DNA from: Prochlorococcus sp. AG-409-I11
Lineage (GTDB): Bacteria > Cyanobacteriota > Cyanobacteriia > PCC-6307 > Cyanobiaceae
Direction of reading: 5' to 3'
DNA: 64,000 nucleotides
Assembly (NCBI GenBank): GCA_003215725.1
Contig: QCJX01000005.1
Coordinates: 1-64,000, forward strand
This document shows, piece by piece, positions 16,248-24,986 of the stretch; the first letter of the stretch is position 1; each line of letters opens with the position of its first letter. Under the pieces are notes generated by a model. That model was given only the letters and a program-made list of their open reading frames with translations. It did not search any database and was not told the DNA's origin. The position numbers and the translations under genes are program-made.

Positions 16248-16706
16248 ATGGCTTTAAAAGTAGGAGACCAGGTGCCTAATTTTTCTTTGTTAGACCAGTC
16301 TGGGATATCCAGAAGCAACAAGCAATTAAAATCTAATCCACTTATATTATTTTTTTATCCAAAAGATGATACTCCTGGGTGTACGGCTGAGGCTTGTGGC
16401 TTTAGGGATAAATACGACTTATTTAGAATTTTTGGAGCAGAAGTTTGGGGTGTAAGTAATGACAATGCAGAAAGTCATAGGAAATTTGCTGAGAAAAATA
16501 AACTTCCATTTCCTTTGTTGTGTGATGAGAAAAACCTGTTAAGACAGGCATTTGGAGTGCCAAAAGTTTTAGGTTTACTGGATGGCAGAGTTACTTATAT
16601 TATTGATTCCAAAGGAGTTATTAGACATATTTTTAATGATTTATTGAATGGTCCTGCTCATGTCACTGAGGCATTAAGAATTCTTGATGAGATTAGAATG
16701 GCTTAA
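16248..16706 (+). CDS. bcp: thioredoxin-dependent peroxiredoxin, Bcp/PrxQ type
   Basis: 152 residues of the PrxQ/Bcp subfamily, which reduces hydrogen and alkyl peroxides at the expense of thioredoxin. The motif DDTPGCTAEACGFRD carries the peroxidatic cysteine (45) and a resolving cysteine five residues later (50), diagnostic of this subfamily. FFYPKDDTPG precedes it. I start at ATG 16248 (MALKVGDQVPNF) since homologs begin there; in-frame starts at 16227 or 16242 would add a short non-conserved tail. It is a single gene with a 290-base spacer before znuC. Confidence 0.9.
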   Translation: MALKVGDQVPNFSLLDQSGISRSNKQLKSNPLILFFYPKDDTPGCTAEACGFRDKYDLFRIFGAEVWGVSNDNAESHRKFAEKNKLPFPLLCDEKNLLRQAFGVPKVLGLLDGRVTYIIDSKGVIRHIFNDLLNGPAHVTEALRILDEIRMA

Positions 16707-16950
16707 ACTTTTTTTGCTTGAAAATTCTTTAGATAAGCTTTTAAGGAATTTCATTTTTATTGCCCTGAGACTTATGTGATTGTTCCATAAACAAATTTGT
16801 ATGGAATACTTAGCTAGTTAAAAAAATAGAATTCTCATCAACAAAACTATTTGATTTGGAACCATCCCATTTGCCTACTAAATAGGGGCAACTATTTATT
16901 TCCAGGATTTCTATTTAAGAAGAAAAAAATAGATACTAGTACAATGGATA

Positions 16951-16965
16951 TGATAACCGTTATCA
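16951..16965. promoter_or_regulatory. Zur-type operator
   Basis: TGATAACCGTTATCA is a perfect 7-1-7 palindrome, as expected for a cyanobacterial Zur/Fur-family box, 37 bases before the GTG of znuC. With a zur-like gene two bases away from znuC's end, zinc-dependent repression of this promoter is the natural reading. Confidence 0.75.
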
Positions 16966-17001
16966 TTGTTTACGACTTCTTCTGTCTTTTGAGCTTTCAG
17001 A

Positions 17002-17700
17002 GTGAGCAGTCTTGTTGCCAAAAACTTATCCTTTTTTTATGGACAACAGTGTGTTTTAAAAGATATTTCTTTTGAACTTACGCCAGGAAGCTTGACCGCT
17101 CTTGTGGGACCCAATGGCGCCGGTAAATCAACTCTTTTGCGTATTTTGCAAGGACAGAACTCACCTCAGCAAGGGAACGTACTACTAGAAGGAGACCCTG
17201 TAGGCAGGAGTAGAAATAAAGTTGCTTTGATGCCTCAGCGTAGTTCAATTAACTGGAACTTTCCCATTACTGTTGAAGGATTGGTATCTCTTGGAAGGGG
17301 TGTTGGTGGTTCAAGTCCTGCATGTTGTAAGACAGAAGCTTCTCTTCAAAGAGTTGGTTTGTCTGCAATGAGAGGAAAACGTTTGGATTCATTGTCTGGA
17401 GGACAGCAACAAAGGGCATTGCTTGCAAGGACTCTTAGGCAATCAGCTTCGGTCTTCCTTTTAGATGAGCCTTGTGCTGCATTAGATCCTCCAGCAAGAG
17501 AGAAGTTTTTATCTCTTGTTCGGCAACTTGCTGATGCAGGATTGACATTAATGGTCAGTAGTCATGACTGGGGTGATTCTTTGAATGCCTATGACAAGGT
17601 CATTGCACTCGATAGGTCTGTTATGGCTTTTGGGACACCAAATGAAGTTCGTCGGCAGCTTGAATCAATAAGCAGTATGGGCAATCAATGTTGTGACTAA
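17002..17700 (+). CDS. znuC: zinc/manganese ABC transporter ATP-binding protein
   Basis: 232 residues of an ABC ATPase: Walker A GPNGAGKST (36-44), signature LSGGQQQRAL (131-140), Walker B LLDEP (153-157) and the switch histidine in SSHDWG. It powers metal import together with the permease at 18172-18960. Start is GTG 17002. A Zur-like box lies upstream and a Fur-family gene lies in between on the other strand, which favours zinc over manganese. No substrate-binding protein (znuA) is in the window. Confidence 0.88.
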   Translation: MSSLVAKNLSFFYGQQCVLKDISFELTPGSLTALVGPNGAGKSTLLRILQGQNSPQQGNVLLEGDPVGRSRNKVALMPQRSSINWNFPITVEGLVSLGRGVGGSSPACCKTEASLQRVGLSAMRGKRLDSLSGGQQQRALLARTLRQSASVFLLDEPCAALDPPAREKFLSLVRQLADAGLTLMVSSHDWGDSLNAYDKVIALDRSVMAFGTPNEVRRQLESISSMGNQCCD

Positions 17701-17701
17701 A

Positions 17702-18118
17702 TCACAGTGTGACACTAGGAAGTTTTTTTTGTTCAGAACAATTTTTACACAAACCAAAGAATTCAAGAGTATGAAACAACAAGTCGAAGTTTTTGGTTTG
17801 AGCTTTAGGCAGCTCGATATTTTTAAGTGGGCAATATCTCAATACCATTGTTTGCCCACAATTAACACATGTCAGATGATGCTGATCCCTTTCAACAGGA
17901 GCATAAAGAACTTCTCCAGTAGGCAAGTTTCGGCAACGCACCATACCTTTTTGTTGAAGCCCACGAAGGTTGCGGTAAACCGTTGTCAAGCCCATGCTGA
18001 AAGAGCGATCTTGCAATGCACGGTGAAGTTGTTGGCCGCTCATCTCGTCATCACAATCTCCCAGCTCTTTCAAGATTTGCTTTTGACGAGGCGAAAGCTC
18101 AGGTTTGTGGTTGACCAT
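17702..18118 (-). CDS. zur: Fur-family regulator, probably Zur
   Basis: 138 residues. An N-terminal winged helix (LTTVYRNLRGLQQKGMV at about 44-60 is the Fur recognition region) is followed by a metal-binding domain with HH (80-81), CVNC (84-87) and a second CKNC pair (124-127), the structural zinc site of Fur proteins. It lies head to tail inside the zinc transporter locus: its stop is one base from the end of znuC and its start 53 bases from znuB on the opposite strand. Context plus the palindrome at 16951 argue for Zur rather than Fur or PerR. Confidence 0.85.
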   Translation of the reverse strand: MVNHKPELSPRQKQILKELGDCDDEMSGQQLHRALQDRSFSMGLTTVYRNLRGLQQKGMVRCRNLPTGEVLYAPVERDQHHLTCVNCGQTMVLRYCPLKNIELPKAQTKNFDLLFHTLEFFGLCKNCSEQKKLPSVTL

Positions 18119-18171
18119 TCTCAGTGGTTTGATTTAACACCTCTTCCAAACCCTAATCAATTAAGTGTGTT

Positions 18172-18960
18172 ATGCCATTAAGTCTTTCTTTCTGGTGGTC
18201 CATACCGCTTTTGATGACAATGTTGGTGGGGATAATTTGTCCAGCGACCGGTGCAATATTGATTACACATAAACGACTGTTACAGGCGAATTTAATTTCA
18301 CACTCGGTCCTTCCAGGGCTGGCACTTGCAATTGCCATAGGCGTAGACCCAGCTTTTGGAGGAGTAATTAGCGGATTAGTTGGTGCGCTTATTGCAGAAA
18401 AGCTCGCTTTGAAAAAGAGTGAAAATAATGATGCAGTTATTAATACTGTTTTAGCAGGATCACTTGGCTTAGGAGTTTTACTTATCCCTTTATTAGGCAT
18501 AAGGATTGATTTGGAAGCAGTCTTGTTTGGAGATTTGCTGACTGCATCATTGGGTGATCTTTTTCGGATGATTATCGCTGCAATTATATTGATAGTTTTT
18601 GTGAAGTGTTCTTATATGAATTTGATATATATAGGTTTGGATCCTGATGGTGCCGAGGCTATTGGATTAAATGTTTCTTTATTTCGAATCATACTTGGTT
18701 TTGTAACCTCTTTCGTTGTTGTTAGCTCTATGGCTGCTGTAGGAATTGTTTTGGTTATAGGTTTACTTTCAGCGCCAGCAGTACTGGGTTTAAATCAAGC
18801 AAAGAGTTTGGGTTCAGCAATGCTTCGCTCATCAATAATAGGAGTCCTCTTGTCAATGATAGGATTCTTTTCCTCTATTTCTTTTAACCTTTCTCCAGGC
18901 CCACTTATTAGTATTCTTTGTATAATTTCTTTAGCTTTCTGGCAAGGTGAAATAAATTAA
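18172..18960 (+). CDS. znuB: zinc/manganese ABC transporter permease
   Basis: 262 residues with about eight membrane helices of the ABC-3 permease family. Typical pieces are SHSVLPGLALAIAIGVDP (about 44-61) and the later GLDPDGAEAIGLNVSLFRI cytoplasmic coupling segment (160-180). The start ATG 18172 follows a 53-base gap shared with the divergent zur gene. It partners with the ATPase at 17002-17700 although zur separates them, so either one transcript runs through the antisense gene or znuB has its own promoter. Confidence 0.9.
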   Translation: MPLSLSFWWSIPLLMTMLVGIICPATGAILITHKRLLQANLISHSVLPGLALAIAIGVDPAFGGVISGLVGALIAEKLALKKSENNDAVINTVLAGSLGLGVLLIPLLGIRIDLEAVLFGDLLTASLGDLFRMIIAAIILIVFVKCSYMNLIYIGLDPDGAEAIGLNVSLFRIILGFVTSFVVVSSMAAVGIVLVIGLLSAPAVLGLNQAKSLGSAMLRSSIIGVLLSMIGFFSSISFNLSPGPLISILCIISLAFWQGEIN

Positions 18961-19004
18961 TTTTGCTATGGAGTGAGTGACTGTGAACTAAAGGAGTGGT
19001 GAAA

Positions 19005-19379
19005 TTAATGCAGAAACTTTCTAGGGACACCTTTTAAAATAAGTGTAACTCTTCTAGCAATTAGCAGATAAGGGAATAATAAATTAGTACGTGATTTAGA
19101 CTTAAAAAAAGTTCTTAGAATTTGTAATAATGTACTAGAAGGCTCATTTATTTGAGAGCAAATCCAATTAATTGCATTTGCTCCAGAAAGAATTTCATCA
19201 TCTTTGATTAAAAGGGCTCCTTGAATATCCATGTCATAACCTTTGGGGACTTCAGGGGGATTACTTCTTGCGTTCTTTATTTGTATGTCAGGAAGATTGC
19301 TTTTAAGCTCTAACAGCTCTGCAAATTGATTGCAAAAAGGACATTCTCCATCATAAATGAAAATAAGATTTCTACTCAT
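19005..19379 (-). CDS. DCC family thiol-disulfide oxidoreductase-like protein (DUF393)
   Basis: 124 residues with the hallmark LIFIYDGECPFCNQFAE near residues 5-21 (CxxC). The remainder, including DIQGALLIKDDEILSGANAI and an amphipathic C-terminal half ending RKFLH, follows family length. It is a paralog of the protein at 9994-10413 but clearly divergent. It stands alone downstream of and convergent with znuB. Probably handles thiols or acts as a redox adaptor; no partner is evident. Confidence 0.8.
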   Translation of the reverse strand: MSRNLIFIYDGECPFCNQFAELLELKSNLPDIQIKNARSNPPEVPKGYDMDIQGALLIKDDEILSGANAINWICSQINEPSSTLLQILRTFFKSKSRTNLLFPYLLIARRVTLILKGVPRKFLH

Positions 19380-19618
19380 TTTAAGTGAATGAAAAACGTT
19401 GATTTTAATGGCTTTGCCAATTAATCATATATTCCATCATTCTCTTGATTGACCAATTTTTTTATTGACTATTGAAAGGGGTTGAGATGAACAGTCCTAC
19501 AAGTTAATAAAAACAGACTGCTTGACTAAAAGCTTTCTTGAAAATTGGCCGGTTCTTTCGCCACGCAGGTAGATCATAAGTTTATTAGCTTCTTTTGACC
19601 TGTGAGTACAAGGTTCAA

Positions 19619-19735
19619 ATGGCTCAACGAATTTCCGTTGCCTTAAGTAAAATCCCTACTTCTACAAGGGATTTGTTGGAGTTTGCTTTTTTTTGTGTAG
19701 TCGGCATAACTGCTGGATCATTAGGGTTGCTTTAA
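19619..19735 (+). CDS. tiny single-helix membrane protein (38 aa)
   Basis: Reads MAQRISVALSKIPTSTRDLL and then a hydrophobic helix (EFAFFCVVGITAGSLGLL) to the C-terminus. AAGG lies seven bases before the ATG. Its stop is only three bases before the next ATG at 19739, so the two genes are probably one operon. No family name known. Confidence 0.55.
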   Translation: MAQRISVALSKIPTSTRDLLEFAFFCVVGITAGSLGLL

Positions 19736-19738
19736 GTT

Positions 19739-20146
19739 ATGAGCCAATTTTTTGCAGTAACTCTTGCTTTATTGTTGTTAGTGCTTAATAGCACATCTGT
19801 ATTTGCAAAGGGAACAAGCAATGAACTTCCTGAGTGCATAGTTGTTACTCATTGCGCTCGAGAGGATTGGCCTGTGAGTGACGTTGAAGATTCATTTTCT
19901 AAAGTAGTTGAGGCGGTTTCTAATACTCCAAGAACGAAGATTATTGAGAGAACTGACTCTTATATTCACGCAGAAGCTAAGACTAAATGGATGAGGTATG
20001 TAGATGATTTATTGGTCAAAGCATTACCTGAAAAAGGTGTTATTCAGGTTAGGTCAGAATCAAGAGTGGGCATTGGTGATAATGGAGTGAATAAGAAAAG
20101 AGTTGAAGAATTGGCATACCGCTTGACAACTAATCAAATTCATTAA
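19739..20146 (+). CDS. DUF1499 family secreted protein
   Basis: 135 residues with a signal peptide (hydrophobic 4-20, cleavage after VFA). The rest fits DUF1499: an early CAREDWPVSD segment, the conserved strand IIERTDSYIHAEAKTKWMRY, and the end pattern IQVRSESRVGIGDNGVNKKR. The family is widespread in cyanobacteria and plastids; its function is not established. Probably lumenal or periplasmic. Coupled to the 38-aa gene before it. Confidence 0.82.
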   Translation: MSQFFAVTLALLLLVLNSTSVFAKGTSNELPECIVVTHCAREDWPVSDVEDSFSKVVEAVSNTPRTKIIERTDSYIHAEAKTKWMRYVDDLLVKALPEKGVIQVRSESRVGIGDNGVNKKRVEELAYRLTTNQIH

Positions 20147-20255
20147 ATTAATGTAACTTACTTGGGAAATCAAAAATTATTTTTAAATTGGATTATTTAG
20201 GTTTTCAGAAGCTTTAATGCAGTTAATATTTAATTGATTATGAAATCCAAAAAAG

Positions 20256-20429
20256 GTGCTTACTCTTACAAGGGAAACTCGTATAAGACTTGAAGAGATT
20301 ATTCAAAGAATAGAGAATGATCAGCTAGTAAGTTTAGAAGAAAGAATTCAATTAAAAAAATATTCACTTCATGTCCCATTTATTGCAGGAAAGTTAGTTC
20401 AGGCACAACGCAAAAGAAAAGCAAAGTGA
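20256..20429 (+). CDS. small basic helical protein (57 aa)
   Basis: GTG start, reading (M)LTLTRETRIRLEEIIQRI, then EERIQLKKYSLHVPFIAGKL and a lysine/arginine-rich end (AQRKRKAK). Strongly amphipathic and basic, consistent with a nucleic-acid or ribosome-associated peptide, though no family is known. A stop in frame at 20241-20243 limits the start to GTG 20256. Confidence 0.5.
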   Translation: MLTLTRETRIRLEEIIQRIENDQLVSLEERIQLKKYSLHVPFIAGKLVQAQRKRKAK

Positions 20430-20640
20430 CTCTTGCTCACTTATATCTATATCTTTTTAGTGATAAAAAGGCTAAAGGCCCTATTTTATTAACTCGATCA
20501 CCAGCTCAATTGTTTTTTAGTTAAACACTAGAAAAATCAACTATTGGCAAGTAAGAGCTCTTTAGCTAACGCTTAGTTCTACATTCCTGATATGGAAATT
20601 TGATTAGATGAACTAGCCTGCTATTGAACTTAACTCTTTG

Positions 20641-20943
20641 CTAGCTTGCCGCCGACCTTCTGCGAACAGTTCGTCTACCATCTTGTCCCTCCTTATCGCT
20701 TGATCTGTCGTTAATACCATCATTTTTTTTCTCAGTCGTGGCCTCTTCATTGCCCTCTTCCATTTCTAAGCAGGTCCCTACTACCATTGCTGCTTCAATA
20801 GGGTTTGGAAGGTCTCCAATAGTGATTAGCGCTTTTAGGACAAGCTGCATGCGAGCTTCCTTTGGCAGTCCAGGGCGGAGTTTCTTAACTGATTGCCAAA
20901 GCTCTTTTGTCACTTCTTTGAGCAGTTCTTTGTCAGTAACCAA
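20641..20943 (-). CDS. conserved-looking hypothetical protein (100 aa)
   Basis: A helical N-terminal domain (MVTDKELLKEVTKELWQSVK to about residue 65, with LPNPIEAAMVVGTCLEMEEG) is followed by a low-complexity charged tail ending RRTVRRRSAAS. No signal peptide or membrane helix. The helical part looks like a folded domain; the tail is probably disordered. Confidence 0.65.
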   Translation of the reverse strand: MVTDKELLKEVTKELWQSVKKLRPGLPKEARMQLVLKALITIGDLPNPIEAAMVVGTCLEMEEGNEEATTEKKNDGINDRSSDKEGQDGRRTVRRRSAAS

Positions 20944-21346
20944 AACAATTCTCTTGTGAATGATTACTTAACTCTATTGGTCCGTCAGAACTGGTGTTCT
21001 TTATTTGTTGAGATCACCAGGAATTAGATTTTTGATTAGGTTGCTTTTATCAGGAAAACCTCCTTAGTGAAGGCCTTTGGACAATTGAGCATCCAACACC
21101 AGATGCGAGTCTTGATAAGCGATCCTGCTGAGATAAGCAATCAATGAGAAGCTACGCAAGCAGTTATCGAGTTTCAGCAAGCCTTGAATTTCATTTAAAA
21201 AAGGACCTAACCAGTTATGAGCAAAAAAATTTCTTCACTTGATACAAGCCTATGCAATAGATTGTTAGAAATCACAATAGATCTGCATAAAAGTCATTTC
21301 TTTTAACTGCTTTAATATAAGATAGCAAAGAATATAAATAAACAAA
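20944..21346. other. spacer, only a weak 29-codon frame
   Basis: An ATG frame at 21217-21306 (MSKKISSLDTSLCNRLLE) is possible but too short to support. Nothing else is recognised. Confidence 0.35.
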
Positions 21347-21733
21347 ATGAATAATCTATTCATTCAGCTAATACTATTACTTGGTGGCTTAATAGTAACA
21401 GTTATATTTTTTCGTTATTTATTTTCCAGCGGCAAGAACAAGAACTCTAATAAAGCATTTGTTGCTGTTGATGGAACTGAATTTTATAACCTAGACGCCT
21501 TTAAAGAATATGAGTACTTGTATGGAAAGTTTAGATCTTTATATGATGAAGATGCTTTAAGTAAGACTAGAAACAAAAAAGAGATTTTGGGATTAAGTAA
21601 AATGTTTCTCCAGAAGCTTAAAGAAGAAGCATTTGTTGATCCTAAAACTTTGATAAGTTATAAGGATGACTTTATTAAACTTTCTGAATTGTTTTCTTAC
21701 CAAGAAGAAATGACTAATCCTTCTAAGAAATAA
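21347..21733 (+). CDS. N-terminally anchored hypothetical protein (128 aa)
   Basis: One N-terminal transmembrane helix (about 5-27, QLILLLGGLIVTVIFFRYLF), then a soluble, lysine-rich helical domain with AVDGTEFYNLDAFKEYEYLY near 40-60. No catalytic motif recognised. Likely a thylakoid or plasma-membrane anchored protein facing the cytoplasm. Confidence 0.65.
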   Translation: MNNLFIQLILLLGGLIVTVIFFRYLFSSGKNKNSNKAFVAVDGTEFYNLDAFKEYEYLYGKFRSLYDEDALSKTRNKKEILGLSKMFLQKLKEEAFVDPKTLISYKDDFIKLSELFSYQEEMTNPSKK

Positions 21734-21831
21734 TAAGTTTCAACATTTGTTTAATTGCTTACTCTTAAGAATCAAGGAAAAGCAAAAGAGAATTTAACTT
21801 TTTTGAACTTATTACTTCAAACAGATATCTC

Positions 21832-22230
21832 CTAAAAATCTAAGCCGTAAAACAATTCCTTATGAACTACAAAAGTATGATATTGAGTTGTTCCTGCTTC
21901 TGGGCTTAATCGTTCGCCATCGCAATTCCAGGCGGTACTGCAAATTAGATTCGCATCCCAACAAACCCCATATTCACTTTGACTTACAGACCAGCTTTGA
22001 ACATCTTTAAAATGTTCTGGCATATGGCGCCCTATTTTCTTGCATATCTTGCATAAAATTGAAAGTGGAGGGGGCTTGCTATTAAGGCGAAGATCTTTAG
22101 TTAAAGAAACTTGATTGAAAACACCTGTAAACCTTATATATTCGATGATCTCTTTCTCTTTTAGAGAAAGCTCTGCTTTCTCTAAGGATAAATCAAATAA
22201 TTTTATTGGAGTAATCGGTCTTTTCTTCAT
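21832..22230 (-). CDS. hypothetical protein with cysteine pairs (132 aa)
   Basis: Starts MKKRPITPIKLFDLSLEKAE, a helical N-terminal region that may bind nucleic acid. A cysteine-containing core follows (ILCKICKKIGRHMPEHF, then GVCWDANLICSTAWNCDGER). CKIC plus the later cysteines could form a zinc site or disulfides. It ends with LFYGLDF. I do not know the family. Confidence 0.6.
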   Translation of the reverse strand: MKKRPITPIKLFDLSLEKAELSLKEKEIIEYIRFTGVFNQVSLTKDLRLNSKPPPLSILCKICKKIGRHMPEHFKDVQSWSVSQSEYGVCWDANLICSTAWNCDGERLSPEAGTTQYHTFVVHKELFYGLDF

Positions 22231-22867
22231 GTTTTTTGTGCGAGTATTATCATGTTTTGTTGTAAAAATAGTCTTGCTTAATTAAGCCATTATAAGGTTA
22301 GTCCTTACGAGTATGAATTGATAAAAAAAATTTCTCTAGACGAATTTGTATTGCATACATTCTTGTCCTGTTAAAAAATAACCTTTCCCCTCTTCCATTC
22401 CGAAGTCTTGAACTTAAGCTTAATAGCTGCAAGACAATGATCAAAATGCTAGCAGGGATAAGAATAATCATGATATTTGCCAGTGTAAGTTATTTTTAAT
22501 GGTATTAATTGCTAGCTAGACTAATAGACGCTTCATCCTTTTGTATCCCAATGATTTGATATGGATGGTTGGCTTTCTTGAAAAGCTATTTAGCTACTGG
22601 GATTTCTAAAGGTTGCTTTACATTACACGTAACCAATCAGTTTGCAGCTGCTTGCAAATGCGAAAAGAGTTGTTTGGGTCAGAATCTTAACGAAAGCCAA
22701 GTTATCTCCAAGTTTGTTCTTAGCTTCCAATCATAATCCAATTTGACAAATCTTTTTTTAGTTTGGGCATCTTTTTAAGATCCCTAAAAATTGTTATTTG
22801 AGATCACTTCTTTTATTTTAATGGTCTAGATCTGAGTAAACTTAGACCTCTCTTTACTTTAATTACT
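22231..22867. other. 637-base spacer, nothing convincing
   Basis: The only start-to-stop frames are about 20 codons, for example MIKMLAGIRIIMIFASVSYF at 22438-22500. No clear terminator or repeat. Confidence 0.35.
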
Positions 22868-22960
22868 TTGACGCACTGGTTGGCTGATTTCCTTTTGGTG
22901 ATTATGTTTGTGGTTTTTGCTGTAACTCTTTGTTGGCAATTGCTTTATGGAGAAAAATAA
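22868..22960 (+). CDS. possible 30-aa single-helix membrane peptide
   Basis: TTG-started frame LTHWLADFLLVIMFVVFAVT, ending LCWQLLYGEK: one transmembrane helix with a charged end, the shape of small thylakoid subunits. I cannot match it to a named photosystem or cytochrome b6f peptide. The start codon and expression are uncertain. Confidence 0.3.
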   Translation: MTHWLADFLLVIMFVVFAVTLCWQLLYGEK

Positions 22961-23153
22961 GTAAAAGAGCACTCGTAACCTTACAAAGACATTTGGTGAA
23001 TTGAGCCTTAGGTAATCAGCTCTTAATAAGAGTATTCTTTAGGTGCTTTGCATGTGAAGCACCTCATCCTATAAATGGTGTTTAAACTTATATAAGGGTG
23101 AATTAGAATCTATATCTAGTGTTACACTTTCACGATTATTATATAACCTTGCT

Positions 23154-23202
23154 ATGCTTTCCCGTGGCTGGGTGATGGGGATTACTCGCCTTTTTATTTT
23201 TT
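23154..23202 (+). ncRNA. candidate small RNA ending in an intrinsic terminator
   Basis: A minus-10-like TATAAC at 23142-23147 is followed, about 20 bases on, by a 9-bp hairpin (23166-23175 with 23182-23190, one bulged T, two or three G-T pairs) and a T-rich tail to 23202. No supported gene lies between the minus-10 and the terminator, so a roughly 50-base transcript is the simplest reading. It lacks the ACTCCTCACAC motif of Yfr1. Confidence 0.35.
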
Positions 23203-23282
23203 AAAGTGACTATAAGCAGTATCTCATAACCTTTATCATAATTAAGATGTTTTAATTATGATAAAGCTTATTTAAGAGATCA

Positions 23283-23543
23283 ATGCATAGTTTTGGGATA
23301 ACCAGCTTAATTTGTTTTTTGTACTTTACTTTTGTATTTTTACCTGCCGCCAATGCTTACCCTGAAGAGCAACTTAAGGAATGTATAGCAAGTGCAATGC
23401 AGAACCCAAATATAACAGGGGTCTCTGAAGAATCAGTAAAGAATTACTGTGACTGTGCTCTTGATTTGATAGTAGATCAAGGAAAAGAACGTAGGGAGTC
23501 AGGTTACGAATGTGCCTTAAATTCCTTCAAAAATTTAAATTAA
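23283..23543 (+). CDS. secreted cysteine-containing hypothetical protein (86 aa)
   Basis: A signal peptide (hydrophobic about 7-20, cleavage after ANA at about 25) is followed by a 60-residue helical mature domain with four cysteines, LKECIASAMQ, NYCDCALDLI and YECALNSF. The spacing suggests two disulfides in a small periplasmic helical protein. Family not recognised. Confidence 0.65.
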   Translation: MHSFGITSLICFLYFTFVFLPAANAYPEEQLKECIASAMQNPNITGVSEESVKNYCDCALDLIVDQGKERRESGYECALNSFKNLN

Positions 23544-23822
23544 TTAAATGACTTACGTATTGATCACTTCGCCTTTAGCTTCTTTATTAAATAAGTGTAA
23601 TAAGTGGAACATATGAAACTACTAGAACTTAGGGCTCTTAACTCTTAAAAATAATTTAACAAACAAGAGTCAATTTAAATTTACCTTGCGATCTACTTCG
23701 TCTTTTTTTTAAGGCTTTACGATTCCAGGAAGATACTGTTTAATGATAAAAACTTAGCATTATAGGATACTATTCGAAACTACTATTGATTCTTAACCGG
23801 AAAACCTGTAAGGCTTTTTTCA

Positions 23823-24683
23823 ATGATAATTGGATTCATTGCTGCACTTTTTGCAGCATTTTCTTGGACTGTTGCATGCTTTATTTGGAGGTTAGAAGTT
23901 AGGCACCTCTCAGCAATTCAACTAAATCTTTTTAAGAATTCTTTTGCAACGTTATTATTTTCCCCTGTTATTTTTATTATCGATTGGACATCTGAAATTA
24001 GTTTTATTGGGCTACTTTTCTTAAGTGGTGTTGTAGGGATTGCTTTAGGAGATTCATTTTATTTATCTGCACTAAAAAGATTAGGTACTCGTAGAACTCT
24101 TACAGTGGAGGCATTCTCTCCAATATTGGCTAACTTTTTAGGAACATTTCTAATTGGAGAGCATTTCTCTTTTAACTCTTTGTTAGGAGCTTTTATGGTT
24201 ACTACTGCTTTAGTACTTTTAGCTAAACAAAAGATTAGTAATGTTGATAATCATACTCAAAAGTCTGTTGGCTTGATTTTTGCATTCTTGTCAGTTCTTT
24301 GTGCAGTTTGTGCCGCAACTATTTCAAGATATGTTTTGACAAACTCAAGTTTTACACCATTGGAAACTACAGAGATCAGATTAATAGCAGCGATTATTAT
24401 TTTGATGCCACTCTGTAGAATTCACTTTTTCGAATTGCTTAAAACTATATCCAAGGAGAGTATAAATAAGCTTTTTATTGCAACTCTTTTGGGGACAAAT
24501 CTTGGGATACTTTTGCAGCAAATTGTATTTCAATCTATGCCTATAGGTATAGGTTGGACATTGTTAAGTACATCTCCTATCTTTTCTTTATTCTTAGCTC
24601 GATTTGAAGGTGAAACTATCTCTAGACAAACAATACTTATCTCTAGCTTAGCTTTCCTTGGAGTTGGGGTAGCACTTTTTTAA
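23823..24683 (+). CDS. EamA/DMT-family transporter
   Basis: 286 residues, ten predicted membrane helices in two repeated EamA halves. It begins MIIGFIAALFAAFSWTVACF. The glycine-rich SGVVGIALGDSFYLSALKRL (about 63-83) and the repeat-two counterpart TLLGTNLGILLQQIVFQSMP (about 217-240) are typical of drug/metabolite exporters. Substrate unknown. First of three transporter or channel genes on this strand (with 25683 and 26689). Confidence 0.88.
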   Translation: MIIGFIAALFAAFSWTVACFIWRLEVRHLSAIQLNLFKNSFATLLFSPVIFIIDWTSEISFIGLLFLSGVVGIALGDSFYLSALKRLGTRRTLTVEAFSPILANFLGTFLIGEHFSFNSLLGAFMVTTALVLLAKQKISNVDNHTQKSVGLIFAFLSVLCAVCAATISRYVLTNSSFTPLETTEIRLIAAIIILMPLCRIHFFELLKTISKESINKLFIATLLGTNLGILLQQIVFQSMPIGIGWTLLSTSPIFSLFLARFEGETISRQTILISSLAFLGVGVALF

Positions 24684-24716
24684 TTAAAATATCACTTCTA
24701 TTCTGCTTTTTAAAAT

Positions 24717-24944
24717 CTATATAGAGTTACTCTTTAGCGTATTAATCTTATTCTTAGCTTTTTGCAGAACTGATAAGAAAATATCTTCATCTATTTCCCT
24801 TACGTCATATTCGACAGGCCTTACTCCGTGCAAATGCTCGTGAACAGCTATCCAGCAACAACGTTCTATCTCTTGAAATTGCTCGCCAGAAATTTTTATT
24901 GCTTTTAAAGCAAGGCTATTGATCAGCTCATGATTCTCTTGCAT
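24717..24944 (-). CDS. small hypothetical protein (75 aa), divergent from the oxygenase gene
   Basis: The reading MQENHELINSLALKAIKISG, then CCWIAVHEHLHGVRPVEYDV, is a plausible compact helical protein. The frame is open further upstream to 25082, but that part overlaps the oppositely oriented oxygenase gene and looks non-coding, so I start at ATG 24944. Its start faces the ATG at 24987 with 42 bases between, so the two share a promoter region. Confidence 0.6.
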   Translation of the reverse strand: MQENHELINSLALKAIKISGEQFQEIERCCWIAVHEHLHGVRPVEYDVREIDEDIFLSVLQKAKNKINTLKSNSI

Positions 24945-24986
24945 TTGCAAAAATGGAATTCGAGAAAAAACTTTGCTTAAATTCGA

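Noticed and set aside
17693-18181. 162-codon plus frame
   Set aside because: It lies exactly antisense to the zur gene, whose cysteine pairs and helix-turn-helix make it real.
18153-18500. 115-codon minus frame
   Set aside because: Antisense to the znuB permease; a shadow of its membrane helices.
23154-23202. Yfr1 small RNA
   Set aside because: The invariant ACTCCTCACAC motif is not present.
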